NCBI RefSeq assembly: GCF_018687715.1
Contig: NC_056754.1
Coordinates: forward strand, 16,544,001-16,608,000
Direction: 5' to 3'
Source of the DNA: Carya illinoinensis
Taxonomy: Eukaryota > Streptophyta > Magnoliopsida > Fagales > Juglandaceae
DNA: 64,000 nucleotides
Shown: positions 49,451 through 62,354 of the stretch, piece by piece
How the letters are laid out: each line of letters opens with the position of its first letter
Position numbering within the stretch: the first letter of the stretch is position 1
Made by a program: the position numbers and the translations under genes
The notes under the pieces: generated by a model
Told to the model about the DNA's origin: nothing
Database searches by the model: none
The model's input: only the letters and a program-made list of their open reading frames with translations

Positions 49451-50700
49451 ATTCAAATGATAGATTTCATTTTTGCAAAATTATAAAGTCTCATTATTCA
49501 TTTGAATATATCTGGTTTTAGTATAAATATTCTTTTCGAATAATTTTTTAACATAAGACAAATCAATAATATGTTTTTTTCTATGTTAGAAAGCATTTGG
49601 AAGATCAGAACAAACATCATCAATAAGTTTTCTTTTAATTAAAACTATCAATTTTTTACTATAACAATTTATTAGATAATTGTTTAGCAATTTTTTTGAT
49701 GTTTAGTCTTAGTAGAGATAAAAGCATTCAAATGCTTATCAGTATCAATATCGAATGTTGAAACAAACTCAAACTTTACTTTCTACCCAAAAGTGTTAGT
49801 AGTAATGTCATCATGTTCAGTAAGAAATTGATATAAAGAAGAAATAAAAGGCATACCAAGAATCATCTTATCAGTCAAGTTTTCAAGATGAACAAAAGGG
49901 ATATTTAAACAGACATTGTTTTAGCATACATGAGCATTATTGAATTCATATTTAATATTTATAAGAGAAATATTCTCAAAAATTTATTTTTCCGTAGACT
50001 TTTCATAGTATTTACTAGAAATTATACCTTTTAGATACAATTCATCTAAGCTCCTGAATCAATTAAAGCAACAACATTGAATTTGAATTCATGGCAAACA
50101 ATAATCCTTACTTTAAAAAACCATTTTTAAGGAATATGATGATCAATCAAACATACTTTATCAGTATTAGAAAGAGGTTCTTGATGACTAGGCCGGTACC
50201 ATCATCTTGCTAATTAGTATCGGAAAGATTATGTTGATCAAACTATTTTTCAAATTTTAAAAGCAAGTTATCAGTTTTGATATTGTTCATCTCACTCTTG
50301 AGTTTAACAATTTCTTTTTTAATAGAAACAATCTCGAGCTGGAAATCATTAATAGAAATTTCTTTAAATTTCTTCTTATTGAATTTTTATTAAGTTTCAT
50401 CAAGGCTAATTTTGGGTTTAGTGGTTTTCTCATGGTACTCTTTCACCATATTTTTTTGAACTTTTGGAGATATTCTTCCTTATCCTCAGGGTTGGTAATT
50501 TGGCTAATCAAAGTAATCAAAAGGTTTTCTTTTCCTTCACCCTTAGAGAGAACATTAATAGTTTTGCAGTAAGAATCACTGTAACCTAATTTAATAGGAG
50601 ATTTAGATAATTAAGTAACAGAGTGATGATCATAATCACTTGTACTAAATTTATTGATGTAAGATTTTATTCTAAAATATGAATCAATTCTTCTTTAGCA
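49451..50700 (-). pseudogene. Endogenous pararetrovirus, protease and linker (broken)
   Basis: A retropepsin motif Asp-Ser-Gly-Ala after Ala-Leu-Ile lies at about 50049-50069 on the minus strand and is followed at once by a stop. The rest is decayed, with many stops in every frame. Confidence 0.65.
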
Positions 50701-51095
50701 TTGTTATAAATGTTTAGTTGATTTATCTTTCTTTTTCTTTTTCTTTTTCATCTTGCCAGTTTTCTAGTATAGTCCTTATTGAAATGACCATACTTACCAT
50801 AGTTTAAACATTTTTCTTTCGCATGGTTTTAAGTAAAATGTTTTTTAGGAAACAAGTTTTTTTCTTTTTGTAAAAATCATCACCTTTTTTAGACTTGTGT
50901 TTTTTAGATTTGAACTTATTAGAATTTTTGTAAATAGGTTTTTCCTTTTTAGCCTGGAAGGGAAAATGGGAGGTAAGCCAAATTGGTCACAGAAATTTCT
51001 CATTTCATATGTGGCTTTCTAGGTCTTTTTCAGTTGTTGACGCAACATCTTTTGATCATTACACATGTTGATACCAAGTTTCTTAGCAGTACTTA
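50701..51095 (-). pseudogene. Endogenous pararetrovirus, coat-protein C-terminal and zinc knuckle (broken)
   Basis: A lysine-rich stretch and a CX2-X-GH-type zinc knuckle near 50772-50815 are visible, with tyrosine at two of the cysteine positions. Upstream in reading order, near 51000-51090, lie GINMCND and NFCDQFGLP, which resemble the coat-protein end of Caulimoviridae. This starts about where the plus-strand piece stops at 44240. Confidence 0.65.
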
Positions 51096-51610
51096 GGTGT
51101 GTAAATCACTTTAGTCAAGTGCTTCGGTCCATCATTTTTCCCGAACTGGACCTAACTGAACATCCATAAGGATCGAACCAGTAGCTATTGGTCAGTTCGG
51201 TCTGGCCTAATTCTATTTTTTTTTTCAAATAAATTAAGAAAAAAATTATTTAAATTTCTAAATTAAAATTAAGTGAATTATTAATGTGAATTGTGTAACT
51301 AACTCATTAAAAAAATATTCTACTATAATTATATTTATAATGTTGGTAGTTACTATTTACTAACTTAGACTTTACTATTTAGTATGCATAATTATTAATT
51401 GTTGGGGTGGAGATTGGTTTTGGAACTAAAAAATCGAGAAACAATGAGTTTGCTCGATTGTCGCTTGACTTAGTGTTCAAGCAAAGCTCAAACCGTGAGT
51501 TCGCTCGAGCAAAACTCAACCCATGAGTTCGCTTAAGCATTTTTTTTTTCCTTCTTTAAGTTTTGAGTAAATAGTAAATACTAACTACAATAATTGTTCT
51601 TGTTGTTTGT
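51096..51610. repeat. Left part of a hAT-like element
   Basis: TTAGGTGTGTAAATC at the border, then GGTCC-type subterminal words (CTTCGGTCCATCATTTTTCC, GGTCAGTTCGGTCTGGCC) resemble the 804-bp hAT element. A terminal inverted repeat and duplication could not be proven. Confidence 0.4.
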
Positions 51611-51619
51611 TGTTGTCAG

Positions 51620-53790
51620 ATGAGTGAGGTAGAAGAGCAAAATGAAGATTTTGTTGATTTAAACCCGTTGGATTCAGAAAGTTTTCAAAATGAGGAGGCT
51701 AAAGCAAAACAAAAGAGACGGTCAAACATGTAGAGTTTTTTTGAAATGGTTCCTGAGTTTGAAAAAAATGATGGCAAGCCACGAGCCAGGTGCAAGCTGT
51801 GTGGAGTTATTTACATGGCTGCAAGCAAATATGGAACTGAAAATATGAAGTGTCTCATTGACACATGCCCTAGGAGAAGTTCATGAGATATTGGTCAATG
51901 TTTGTTGGCACAAAATAGTGGATCCGAATCTGTTTCAGTAGGTAATCTTAAATTTGATACTAATGAATATAGAGAATTGTTGGTAGCCGCTATTGTGAAG
52001 CATGAATTACCTTTTAAATTTGTTGAATATTCGAGGGTGAGATCTTTATTACAAAATTTGCGTCCAGATGTTCCAATTATTTCGAGGAATACTGCCAAGG
52101 ATAATTTGGTTAAGATGTATCATCGAGAAAAAAGAAGAATTAAATGTCTCTTAAATAATTCTCTTGGTAGAATTAGTTTGACATCTGACTTGTGAACTTT
52201 TATAACCACTGGTGGTTATATGTGTATTACAGCACATTTTTTGGATAAGAGATGGGTTTTACAGAAAAGGGTTTTGAACTTTTCTTTCATGACACCACCA
52301 CATAATGGCATATATTATTCTGAAAAAATTTATAACTTGCTATCTGAGTGGGGAATTCAACACAAGATTTTTGCATTGACTTTTAGACAATGCTTCTTCT
52401 AATGATGTTTCAGTTGAATTGTTAAGAACTCAGTTGAACATTAAGAAAGCTCTTATTTGTGATGGTGAGTTCTTTCATTTTCGTTGTTGTGCTCATATTC
52501 TTAATTTGGTAGTACAAGATGGGTTAAAAGAGATTGATCATACTATCTAAAAATTTTGTGAAAGTATCAAGTATGTGAAAGGATTACAAACAAGGAAAGC
52601 AAAATTTTTGGATTCAAAAAATCAAATGTCTTTGGATAGTAAGAAAGGGTTGAGACAGGATGTCCTCACTAGATGAAATTCTACTTATCTTATGCTTGAG
52701 AGTGCTATTTTTTATCGCCGTGCCTTTAGCTATTTGGAGTTGACCGATTGCAATTTTAAACATTGTCCATCAAATGATGAGTGGAACAAAGTGGAGAAGA
52801 TTAAAAGTTTATTGAGTGTTTTTTATGAAGCCATTTGCGACTTTTCTGGGACAAAATACCCTACAACCAATCTCTACTTTCCAGCAGTGTTTTTGATTTA
52901 TTTTACATTAAAGCGGCACTATGAGGGTGAAGATGACTACATGAAGAGAATATCTCGTCAAATGCTTACTAAGTTTGAGAAATATTGGTCTGAGTTCAAT
53001 GTGTTGTTGGCTATAGCAATTATATTGGATCTTCGATTCAAGCTTCATTTTGTTGATTTTTCTTATACAAAGCTTTATGGAGATTGTTCTATTGAGTTTA
53101 TGAATGTTCGGACCAAAATGAAATCTCTTTTAATGGAATATAGTTCTTCTAGTATTCCCACATGTTCTACCATGACTTCTGAAAGCAATGTTAGTAGAGT
53201 GGAAAGTGAGTTCTTAGTTAATAAACAAGTATTTCAGATAATATCAAATAATATTTTTTGTTTAATAATTTATATTATATTGTTGTTTCATATCACATAT
53301 CATTAAGAAACATTTTTATTTATTTTTTGTGTACAGGAATTTGATTCATTTAGACATGATAATCTTAGTGCCCATTTGCACAAAAGTCAATTGGATCTTT
53401 ATTTGGATGAAGCTAGGGCAGATAGAAATGCAAAGATTGACATTTTTTCCTTTTGGAAAGGGAATGAATTTCGTTATCCTGATTTTTCTTATATGGCTCG
53501 TGATATTTTGAGTGTTTCAGTTTCTACAGTTGCTTTTGAATCTACTTTTAATGTTGGTGGACGTATCATTGATCAGTTTAGGAGTGCACTAAAATCAGAT
53601 ATTGTTGAAGTATTAGTCTGCACAAGAGATGGTTATATGGCGATGAGCAAGGTAATATTATTTTTAGTTTATTTAATAAATGATTGTAATTTTTTAATAA
53701 AATAATATTATTTGATATAAAATTATTGATGTCTTTTTTTTAATAGAAACACAAGAAGTTAAATTGGATAAGTTAATTGAAGATGTAATG
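51620..53790 (+). pseudogene. hAT transposase (zf-BED, hATC), decayed
   Basis: The reading frame starts at ATG 51620. It shows a BED zinc-finger region (RCKLCG near 51790, with the expected first histidine changed), the RNase-H-like core (FITTGGYMCITAHF), an insertion domain with the CCAHILNLVVQDGL word, and the hATC dimerisation domain near the end (RYPDFSYMARDILSVSVSTVAFEST). One intron, about 53230-53336, appears to separate the last part. In-frame stops near 51731, 51884, 52192, 52547 and 52673 show it is dead. It is of the RICESLEEPER/DAYSLEEPER-like plant hAT type, but the stops argue against domestication. Confidence 0.85.
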
Positions 53791-54059
53791 GAGTTGGAGA
53801 TCTACAAGGGCAAAGAGAATACTCCACTTCATTCTTCAAATTGCTGATTTGTTTAGATTCGTGTTGTGGTCATATTTGGGATTGTATCATTAATATGTTT
53901 AGAACGTGCGTTTTGTTTATTATATTTGGGATGCAATTTTAATATTATTACAATGTGTGTGGAATGTGTATCATATTTGTGTATCATATTTGGTAATTGG
54001 TACTAATTATTAGGATTTTAATGTTTGTATTTTTATTATTTAGATTTTAATTTTAGACT

Positions 54060-54379
54060 TGTTGTTAGCTTATAATCAGGTTAAACAGGTCACTAACGGG
54101 TTTAAAAGGGTCATGTTGTGTCGTGTTAATTTAATTTATTTTTATTAATGGGTCATATCGTGTCGTGTCTTGTCATATCGTGTCAATTTAATTTATATTT
54201 GTTAACGGGTCATATCGTGTCGTGTCGTGTTGACTCGTTATCTTAACGTGTCGTGTTCGTGTTGAAGATTTTGACACAAAATCCTTAATGGGTCGTGTTT
54301 GTGTTGACCCATTAACTATAATGTACATGCCTTGACACGATACAAACACGACCCGTTGACAGGATTTGACACCCGTACA
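54060..54379. repeat. Right end of hAT element with subterminal repeats
   Basis: Many copies of CGTGTCGTGT and GGGTCATATCG words occur, ending in CAGGATTTGACACCCGTA. This fits the 3' end of the transposase-bearing element. No target duplication was found with the left side. Confidence 0.55.
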
Positions 54380-55952
54380 TAGCACCCACACGTTGTTGTG
54401 CTTGGCACTATGCATGCCATGCACAACGTGCGTGCTTCATGTGCACTTCCATAATCCTCAGTTGTCGTGTCCTTCATGCACAGTGGGTGTATTCTGCCCT
54501 TACTCTAAGCACATAGTACCTACTTATTTTCTTCCCTCTCTTTTTGCATAGAGTGCTTAAAGCGCACTTGCGGCTCAAGTGGCCAGATAATGTGTGTTAC
54601 CGGCCTCACACGCCAAGTGCATAAAGAAGCACTTAAGCTCATGAAAATAAAAGTTGAAATGTCGAGAATACTTATTTGGAAAACTTTTATCTACTCCTCA
54701 ATGATTATTTAACGGGCCAGGAAATCGTCATTCTCCCACCTTCAGTGTAAAAAGCAACTCAGATCCCACAGACGACGCCAACCGTTAATGCCTAAAAATA
54801 ATACAACGGGGCGGAAGGGGAGAAAAAGGCATTCTCGGCTTGCTAATCCGGATCTCGATCAGTGTTATGTGGAGCCCTCGATGATGGTCTGGTGTAGTCG
54901 TATAGTGTCTGTGCATAAGTCCATGACAGCGAGTAGTAAATAAATGCAAAGAAAATAAAGAGACGATGACACACAAATTTAAGTGGTTTAGCGTAATACC
55001 TATGACCACTAGGGTTTTAGAGAGGGGATAATCCATTATAATGTGATTATTTTACAGTCTCTCATATTCTTCTATCCTCACTATATAATGGACATCGAAG
55101 CTCTAGCTTCTGGTGGAGATATCATCACTAGAGTCCCTGTCATGAGGTTGAAGAAGTTAAAGGAGTAAATTGAAGCCTCCTCAATCATCTCAAAGCCTCC
55201 TTTATTTCCTACTCTGTTGCTTTATGTTCCCTGTTCCTTTTTTTAGGGCATATCTCAACTTTCCTGAAATCATTTTCCTTTCTTAACTTTTTGTCCCCTC
55301 TTCTCTTCTCTCTTTCTTCATTTCTGATGGGGCCTCTCACTTTAGGCTAAACTTAGAAACCCAATATGGGGCTGAGATATTTTATCCCCTCCAATATGAA
55401 CTATATATATTATTAATTCAAAGTTATTCAAGCACTTGCGGAATACTTGGGAATCAATGTCTGCCACTGCATTCCATGGCCCTATGCATATCTTTCAAAT
55501 ATCCAGTAACCACCATCGATTTGTACTACTTAGAAGGAAGTATCTAGAGTATTCTATTATTTAATGAACTAAATCCACTTCATGGCCCATGCATTCCGCA
55601 CTACCCAACACAATATATTAATCTATCCACTGGCCACCAAAATTATAATTTACGTACACTACTCAATACATACATTTTAGTATATATGCCTCTTCGGTAC
55701 CGTTGATTTGGCGTATATTTAACAGAGACAAAAATCAAACCTGGTATCGAATGAATATGTACTTAACATACAGATAGAAGATATTATCTATAAACAAAGA
55801 AAAATATATAAAAATAAGTTGGAGCATTTTGAAAGGTCATATCGACGACAGGAGATCAGCAAAGAATAAGATCAGTCCCAAAGATTTCTCACCAATCCTT
55901 AATTTAAATGTTACTGGAGCTAGCTAGCTAGCCAAGCTAGCATTGATCATTT
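54380..55952. other. Intergenic, possible LTR fragment, no gene seen
   Basis: Near 54960-55150, ACACAAATTTAAGTGGTTTA with CCTATGACCACTAGGG looks like text often found in LTRs of plant Copia elements, but I could not find a partner. The rest is the upstream region of the DUF3511 gene. Confidence 0.35.
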
Positions 55953-56309
55953 ATGCCTGAGGCTGAGGAATTTAGGTGGATGGAACGGAGCAAATCATTT
56001 TCTGGGTACAACACGAGTACCCCACCATACTCGGACATCCGATCTGGTTTCGAGGACAGGTCCAACTCATACAGCTTCAACAATACTCCCATTAACAGGA
56101 GTGGCGGCAACATAGATAGGTCAGCCAGTAGTTCCGGGAATCCATTGCTCAAGAAGAGGAAAAGGTTGGCTTCCTACAACATGTACGCCATGGAAGGCAA
56201 GCTCAAATCTTCTTTCCGCAACAGTTTCAAGTGGATCAAGAGCAAGTTTACCCGTAGCTTCGACGACGAGCAAGTTTACCGGAAGAAGAAAACATACGAT
56301 TTCGCATGA
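55953..56309 (+). CDS. DUF3511 domain protein
   Basis: A single-exon gene for a basic protein of 118 residues. Residues 1-62 are serine- and asparagine-rich and probably disordered. Residues 67-105 (KKRKRLASYNMYAMEGKLKS then FRNSFKWIKSKF) match the DUF3511 core, in which a basic R-x-A-x-Y-x-x-Y-x-x-E-G-K stretch precedes a tryptophan-containing helix. The family is plant-specific and has no established biochemical role that I know of. The size is typical. No signal peptide or membrane segment is seen. CT-rich simple repeats follow the gene (56463-56506). Confidence 0.88.
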   Translation: MPEAEEFRWMERSKSFSGYNTSTPPYSDIRSGFEDRSNSYSFNNTPINRSGGNIDRSASSSGNPLLKKRKRLASYNMYAMEGKLKSSFRNSFKWIKSKFTRSFDDEQVYRKKKTYDFA

Positions 56310-57692
56310 ATTTATTAATCTTCAATACCTTCTTCCCTTTGGTTCCATTTCCTTGGATGTTCGAAGAGAGGTTTTAATACGCAAGTCTCGTACGTACTTG
56401 CATGGATATTACACATCCATCAGTACGTGTTATAAGTTCTTATGTTTTTAGATTTACTTGTACTCTCTCTCTCTCTCTGATCTCTCTCTCTCCCTCCCTC
56501 CCTCTTCAATTTCTAATAAATGGATCCAAGAATGTTCTATATATATATATTTAGTGTTTATATAGGAAGTTTATGGTGCTGTATCAGATCAGATAACAAT
56601 TCTCATACTTTATTCACCCGAGAAATTTTCTTTTTGATAAAATGGAGAATCCCTTTCACCACCTCATTAATTTTCTTGCTCAATGCCAATGGTCCTAAAC
56701 ATGAATGATTATTGATAAAAGTAAAAAACAAGAAACAAATTAGATCCTCAAGATTTAAATAAAAATTCGATCTTTCAAAGTTCTTACCCAAAGAGACCTT
56801 GAGTGGGAGAGAGTGCAAAGTATAAAACCTCTAGGAAGATGCAATATTGTGTGGATTGCATAATGGTTTTACCAAATGCCAGTTTGTACGTGGTAGTTTG
56901 AGAGTAATTTAACACTTGATCATTTGGGTGCGAATTGTTAACCCCCTAATAGTTATAAAGGCGAAAAGCATAGTTTTGAATTCCGTCTCATTTTAATTTA
57001 GATGATCGGAATTTTCCGTTACAGTGTAATACCTAGTACACTATACATCCTCATTATGTTTTGTACCGATAAATATGTCGTGTCATTCTTTTTTTAAATC
57101 ATTATTTTCAATACTTTCACGGCTCTATTTTTGTTCTGTGTTTTTTTTTTCGTCTTTTTTTTGTGTCTCAACTCAAACTTGTGATTTTTTTTAATATTAT
57201 CTTTTGATACCATTATCTCTACTTTTTTTTTTTTTAATATTTTCAACGTATATTCATTTTGTAAATCTCCAATTCTTCTATAAATATACATGCATATACA
57301 CACAAATTTTTTTTTGTTGATAAATACATGTATATACACACAAATACATATATGGTATACACTTACCTGTATATATAGCTAACCTCAAAATGGTTCATTG
57401 GAATTATTGGTACCAAAATATTTCATTCTAGTACTAAATCAAAATGATCAACGAAATGGAATTTAATACATTGGTGGAAATTAGTGTATTATCCTTAATA
57501 TCCAAATTTTACATAACTACCTTTAATTTTAAACATAATTTTAAAAAATGTTACAAAAATTAAATGCTTTCTGACATGGTCATTTTCAATAGAAAAGTAA
57601 CTTGTAGTGAAGTTTTATGTATTGAATATGTTCATAGAAGATAAAGATCACGACCAAAGAGAAAGGAAAAAGATAAATGAAACAACTTGGAA
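56310..57692. other. Intergenic, no gene seen
   Basis: 3' flank of the DUF3511 gene, then AT-rich DNA with T runs and ACACAAAT words near 57300-57345. No domain-bearing frame. Confidence 0.5.
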
Positions 57693-60600
57693 TTACAGAG
57701 CATCTTGGGGTTGAAAAGAGTTATTCTTGATGGCCTGATCTTTGTCGAATCCAAAAACTAGTGATATCTTTTCTGGATCGAGGCTTCGGAAATCTATGGT
57801 GGAAAGAGACCTGCGATAATGAGGCAACACTCTGCCTTCATTCGGGTTGATGATATCTCTTATAGAGGCCTGTAGGAGTGTATGGTTCTTAATGTTCTTG
57901 AGAGCATTAGGATGACCCACAGTTTTGGGTGATATTTTTTTATTAGAAAGAAAAACCGGGGATAAGGATGCGTGCAGGCTTCCCTCGTTCCTAGTTGTTG
58001 TTGTGATACTAGAAGAAGCACTGCTTGCACTGTACCACATCTCTTGGCTGTTCATCTGTGGTTCTGCATACTTCTCCCGCAAAAAGTAAAGAAAAATAAA
58101 ATAAAAGTGTATGTATGAATGAGCAGAAGCGCAAACACTTTAATGAAAGAAGAAGTGTAGTTCAAAGGGATTGAATTTGATTAACAAATGAACTAGAATA
58201 AAAAGAGAGGGAATTCAGCTTTGCTAAAGAAAAGTAATCTTTAGTTGGCTATATGGGTTAAATTTGACATATTCTGGAGAAGCATTGTAAAATAGTGGTA
58301 ATTATTTAGGACCTAATTGTAAAATGCATGATCTCTTTGGACAGAAATTTAATAGTGGAGAAGGCCAGTCAGTTGAAAAAACCCTCAAAGTGAAGTGTGT
58401 TTATCCCCTGCGTTGAGTTTGGTATAAGAAAATAGGGGAGAAAGTGAGGATGAAAGTTTGATTTCACATTCATGGCTTCTCCATTTATTTATTTATTTTG
58501 TATTGCTCAAAACTTAATAAATATTTTTTCAAAAAAAAAAAATATAAAAGAACTGAAAATACCGTTAATGGAAATATAAACTCAACTGAAGATCATGTTG
58601 CTCAAAGTGCAAAATTTTACCTCTGTATGTGATTCAGCTCCTCTGGGTAGCTCAATCGGTTTGTTTCCCTGGTGACCACCACGTTTTGTTAGAGACGATT
58701 CTTTTGCTTTAGAAGTCATGTGCCTGTATGATGAAAAGGCCCACCAAGTAATGCATCGTGTTTGTACATCCAGTGGAATTTGACAATGCTCAGTGCTCAC
58801 AGAACAAGGTAAAGTGTCCGTTGAGGTTTTGGCAGAATTTAGACGACATTAGTTGGTTATTTTGATAACTTAGGCTTGTAGGAATTCAAAAAAAGTTTCC
58901 TTCTCTAATCTGGAATAGAAAGGAACAGGAAAGTTTAGAGAATAATTGTTAGGAGGAATATATTTGTGTTAAAAAAAATACAATTCCCACATACAACTTG
59001 ATTCTAAGAAAACAAACTTAATAATTATATATAAGATGTGTATCTATTTTCAACTGCATGATTTCAGTTTCTCTTTCTATTTATTATCTTATGGACCAGC
59101 CTGATGGGAGACATCATGACCATTAAAGTTGAGGCCTACAGAGCCACATTTATACGACTGCCCAAAACAACATTCATTGCATAATTGAGGAAAAGAATTT
59201 CACATTAGCGTACTTCTTCCCTTCGCTGGTTTTAGATTCATCCGTCATTTTCCTGGGTATTGGTAGAGCTGAAAGATGGCATGCCAATGTATTTGAAGTA
59301 AAGAACTGAAAGCAGAAAAAACAATTCAGAATAAAGTTCAGAATATGTTGAATCTTGATGACGGGTAATTCATATAAGCAGCATGAAGATATAGAACAAA
59401 TTCATAAAGACCACTTTATTCCTCTTTAGCTACTTATTTGTTCATGTTGCTTTTAGAACCAAAAAAAAATTTAAGGTTCACTCCGGTATCTGCATTGCCT
59501 ATACTTCGTGTCTCAGATAACCTTAACTGTTTTGCAAAGACTAATGAATAGGTAAAGTCATCTGCTGGACTTGCAAAGACTGTATGAAGGTTGATACTGT
59601 AACGAACTTTATTTTTATGCAGAAATACTTTATGGAAAAGATAATCTATAAGTTCATGCAACTCTTGTCCAGCACCAGAACCTTTCAACTTTCTAAATTT
59701 TTAGTCCAAAGTTTTGGTTGGCCAAAACGAGGGCTTAAAAGCTCTTAAGTCTTACACCACTAACAATGACTACACAGAGAGAGCTTTCTGTCTGCTCTTA
59801 CTTCACTTTGGAGAGCAGAAGCAGCACTGCCATGAGAGGTTGGATATAGAGCAAGAAGTGTGGTTAAAAGACCAAATGAAGAGGTCGGAAAACTGCTGAA
59901 GGCTTCTTCAAAACTAGGTTTATAGTGAGGTGGTGGTCGGAAGCTTGCTGGCAGCTTCATTTTTTTCCAATAATCCTCTGAGGGTGAACCACAAAGTTTG
60001 AAGATCCTATGAAGCTGCTCAACCTGTGTACAACAGAGGCATGCTAAACTTGTAAACTGCCAGTATAAAATCATCGCATGCATGTCCTTAAAGAAAGCTA
60101 GTAATTATGCATGGAAACAGAATCTTTACATTTTTTTCTGGATTTAGGGGGCTTTCTAGATGGTGGAATCATTGCAGATTTCCTATTACAAGTGGAATAA
60201 AAATCATAGAAAGATATCTATATGTGTGTGTGTGTGTGTGTAAATACTCAGAAACGACCGAATAGAGAATGTAATTATAGTAGAATGGATGGTTATAGAG
60301 ATGGTTATTCATGAGTTACTGCCTTTGTAACTGTGACTTCAAATTCCCATTAAGGATAGAAGCGATGCTTTTGTCCTAGTAACTCATGAGAACCCGACAG
60401 AGAATACTCAATTTCATGGATGAACAAATCTACAATGAAGGGTCTCAATACCACGAGGTGTCCAAATTGAAGTATAAAAACAATGTATTCTCAAAGGCAT
60501 TCTACCTCTGTTCTCCCAGGCATAATTGGCCGTCCAACAAACATCTCCGCCAATAGGCATCCTGCACTCCAAAGATCAATACCATCGCCATAATCTGTGG

Positions 60601-62354
60601 AGCCTAACAGTAATTCTGGAGACCTGTACCAGAGTGTCACAACTCGACTTGTAAGCCGCCGTTTTTTAGTATAGAAATTTGCAAGCCCAAAATCAGCAAT
60701 TTTTAACACACCACTACTGTCTATTAACAAGTTGGAGGGTTTAATGTCTCGGTGTAAAATTCCATTCTTGTGGCAATGATGGAGACCAGAAAGTAGCTGC
60801 TGCATATAACTTTTGACCTGAATCAAAAAACACCCAAACCATTGTGATGCAGTTAATTGGAGTAATCAGTATGAACCACAGTTCAGAAGCGTGTTTAAAT
60901 GATGTATTATACATTATCACTTCCAAGAATTTAACTCAAATTCTCTCCCACCTTAGATCCATTTCGGAACTTTTTGTTACTTATTCAAGATGTATTCCTG
61001 ATCACTTCAAGAATTCCACCCCCTTTTTGGCATATAATAATTCACGAATAATCAGTTGATCATTATGGGTCAGATAGCTATAGATAAATTCCATGGCTAC
61101 AAGAAGCAGGAGGGAAAAGGCCAACCTGTGCTTCATTGAGCCTCTCACCAAGGCATGAGATAATCCCGGTCAAGTCTGACTGCATGAAATCGAAAACCAG
61201 ATAAAGACTATACAGCATCCTTGACGTGGCTAGTCCTTTAAATGATGTTGGGATGATCGAGCAACTTCAGCATCATTATTTCTCTTGCCATGAACTAGAC
61301 ACTTTCTGGCTCCGATGCTTCAAAGCGCACTTTCTTCATAGCTACAGTCTTTTTGGTGTCCCTATCTTGAGCTTTGTACACATTGCTGTAAGCTCCTTGG
61401 CCGACCTGCAAAAGAAAAAATCCAAACCCAATTTTTTTTTATGTAGAAGTAAAATAGAAATATGTAGTACATATCTTGAGGCAAGATATTTTAAAATACT
61501 TGGAGAAGTCCCAACCTAATTCCAGACAATATCCTTCTATCTCCTACAGGCAGCCATCCAAGAACTCCAAACCCTCCTCCATTTCAGTTCTTCTTTCTGA
61601 TCTACCCCTCCTCTATTAATTTGAGTGTTGCAATGAACAAGGAAAAGCAGGACCATTATTTGAAATACTTAAGAATGACAAATATAGCACCTCCAACTCT
61701 TAGGAGCAAGAACCTCTCTCAATATATAATTAGTTGCCTCGATATATTCCTACCCCTTATCAGAAACTATAATCTAAATCAGTCAATTCGTCAAATCCAA
61801 AAGTTGAGATTTCTTCACCAAGAATGTCACTTATCATAGAATTGAAGCAACATCAACCCAAAAAATGTATAGGATACAAAATTTCCCGTATATCCTCATA
61901 ACAAAAGGACCATATCAATATCAGTACCAACCTTAGCAATTTTATCATAGGAATCGGCACTCTTGGAAGCCAAAACCGCCAACAAATCTCCGGGTACATT
62001 ATCAACAAGCCACTTAGGCCACCCATCCACAAGCTCAGTTCCTTCAATCTTCTTGGAGGCAACCCTCTTAGAAACATTTCCACTGCCACCGCTCCTCTTC
62101 TCTCCCTTTCCCACAACCACCCTCTCTCCCCCACCATCAGCACCACCTTTAGCATTCACCGCACCCACAATATACTTATATTCCACCTCATTCCTTATGA
62201 GCACCTTACGGGCGGGGTCCCTAGGAAGCTGCGTGTGATTGATGGGTCTCCCTCCATTGCCTCCCGGAACATACTCATGCTCCAGTTTCAACCTCTCAAT
62301 ATCATGAGGAGAGGAGTACGGGGAAGAGGTCTTTACCACAGCACAACCCATCAC
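57693..62354 (-). pseudogene. CDK-like serine/threonine kinase, At1g54610 type, with damaged exon 2
   Basis: The gene has seven exons on the minus strand: 61932-62354, 61126-61405, 60506-60817, 59802-60023, 59214-59305, 58621-58723 and 57693-58055. The product begins Met-Gly-Cys, an N-myristoylation and acylation signal typical of this plant CDK-like group, after which a variable N terminus leads to the kinase domain near residue 140. Exon 2 has the glycine loop (VGQGAYSNV) and VAMKKV lysine. Exon 3 has HRDIKPSN, DFGLA and TLWYRSPELLLG. Exons 4-7 complete the C lobe and a tail ending near SLDPEKIS. Exon 2 carries an in-frame TAG at 61295-61297 and, by comparison with the family, lacks five bases near 61237-61246: it has 280 bases, where 285 would keep frame. 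Every other exon closes in phase. It may be a young pseudogene, a null allele or a sequence error. Confidence 0.85.

Noticed and set aside
59434..59688. 84-codon minus-strand frame between kinase exons 4 and 5
   Set aside because: The conserved continuation of the kinase (FFTS...LACHLSALPIP) is in exon 5 at 59214-59305, so this frame is intronic.
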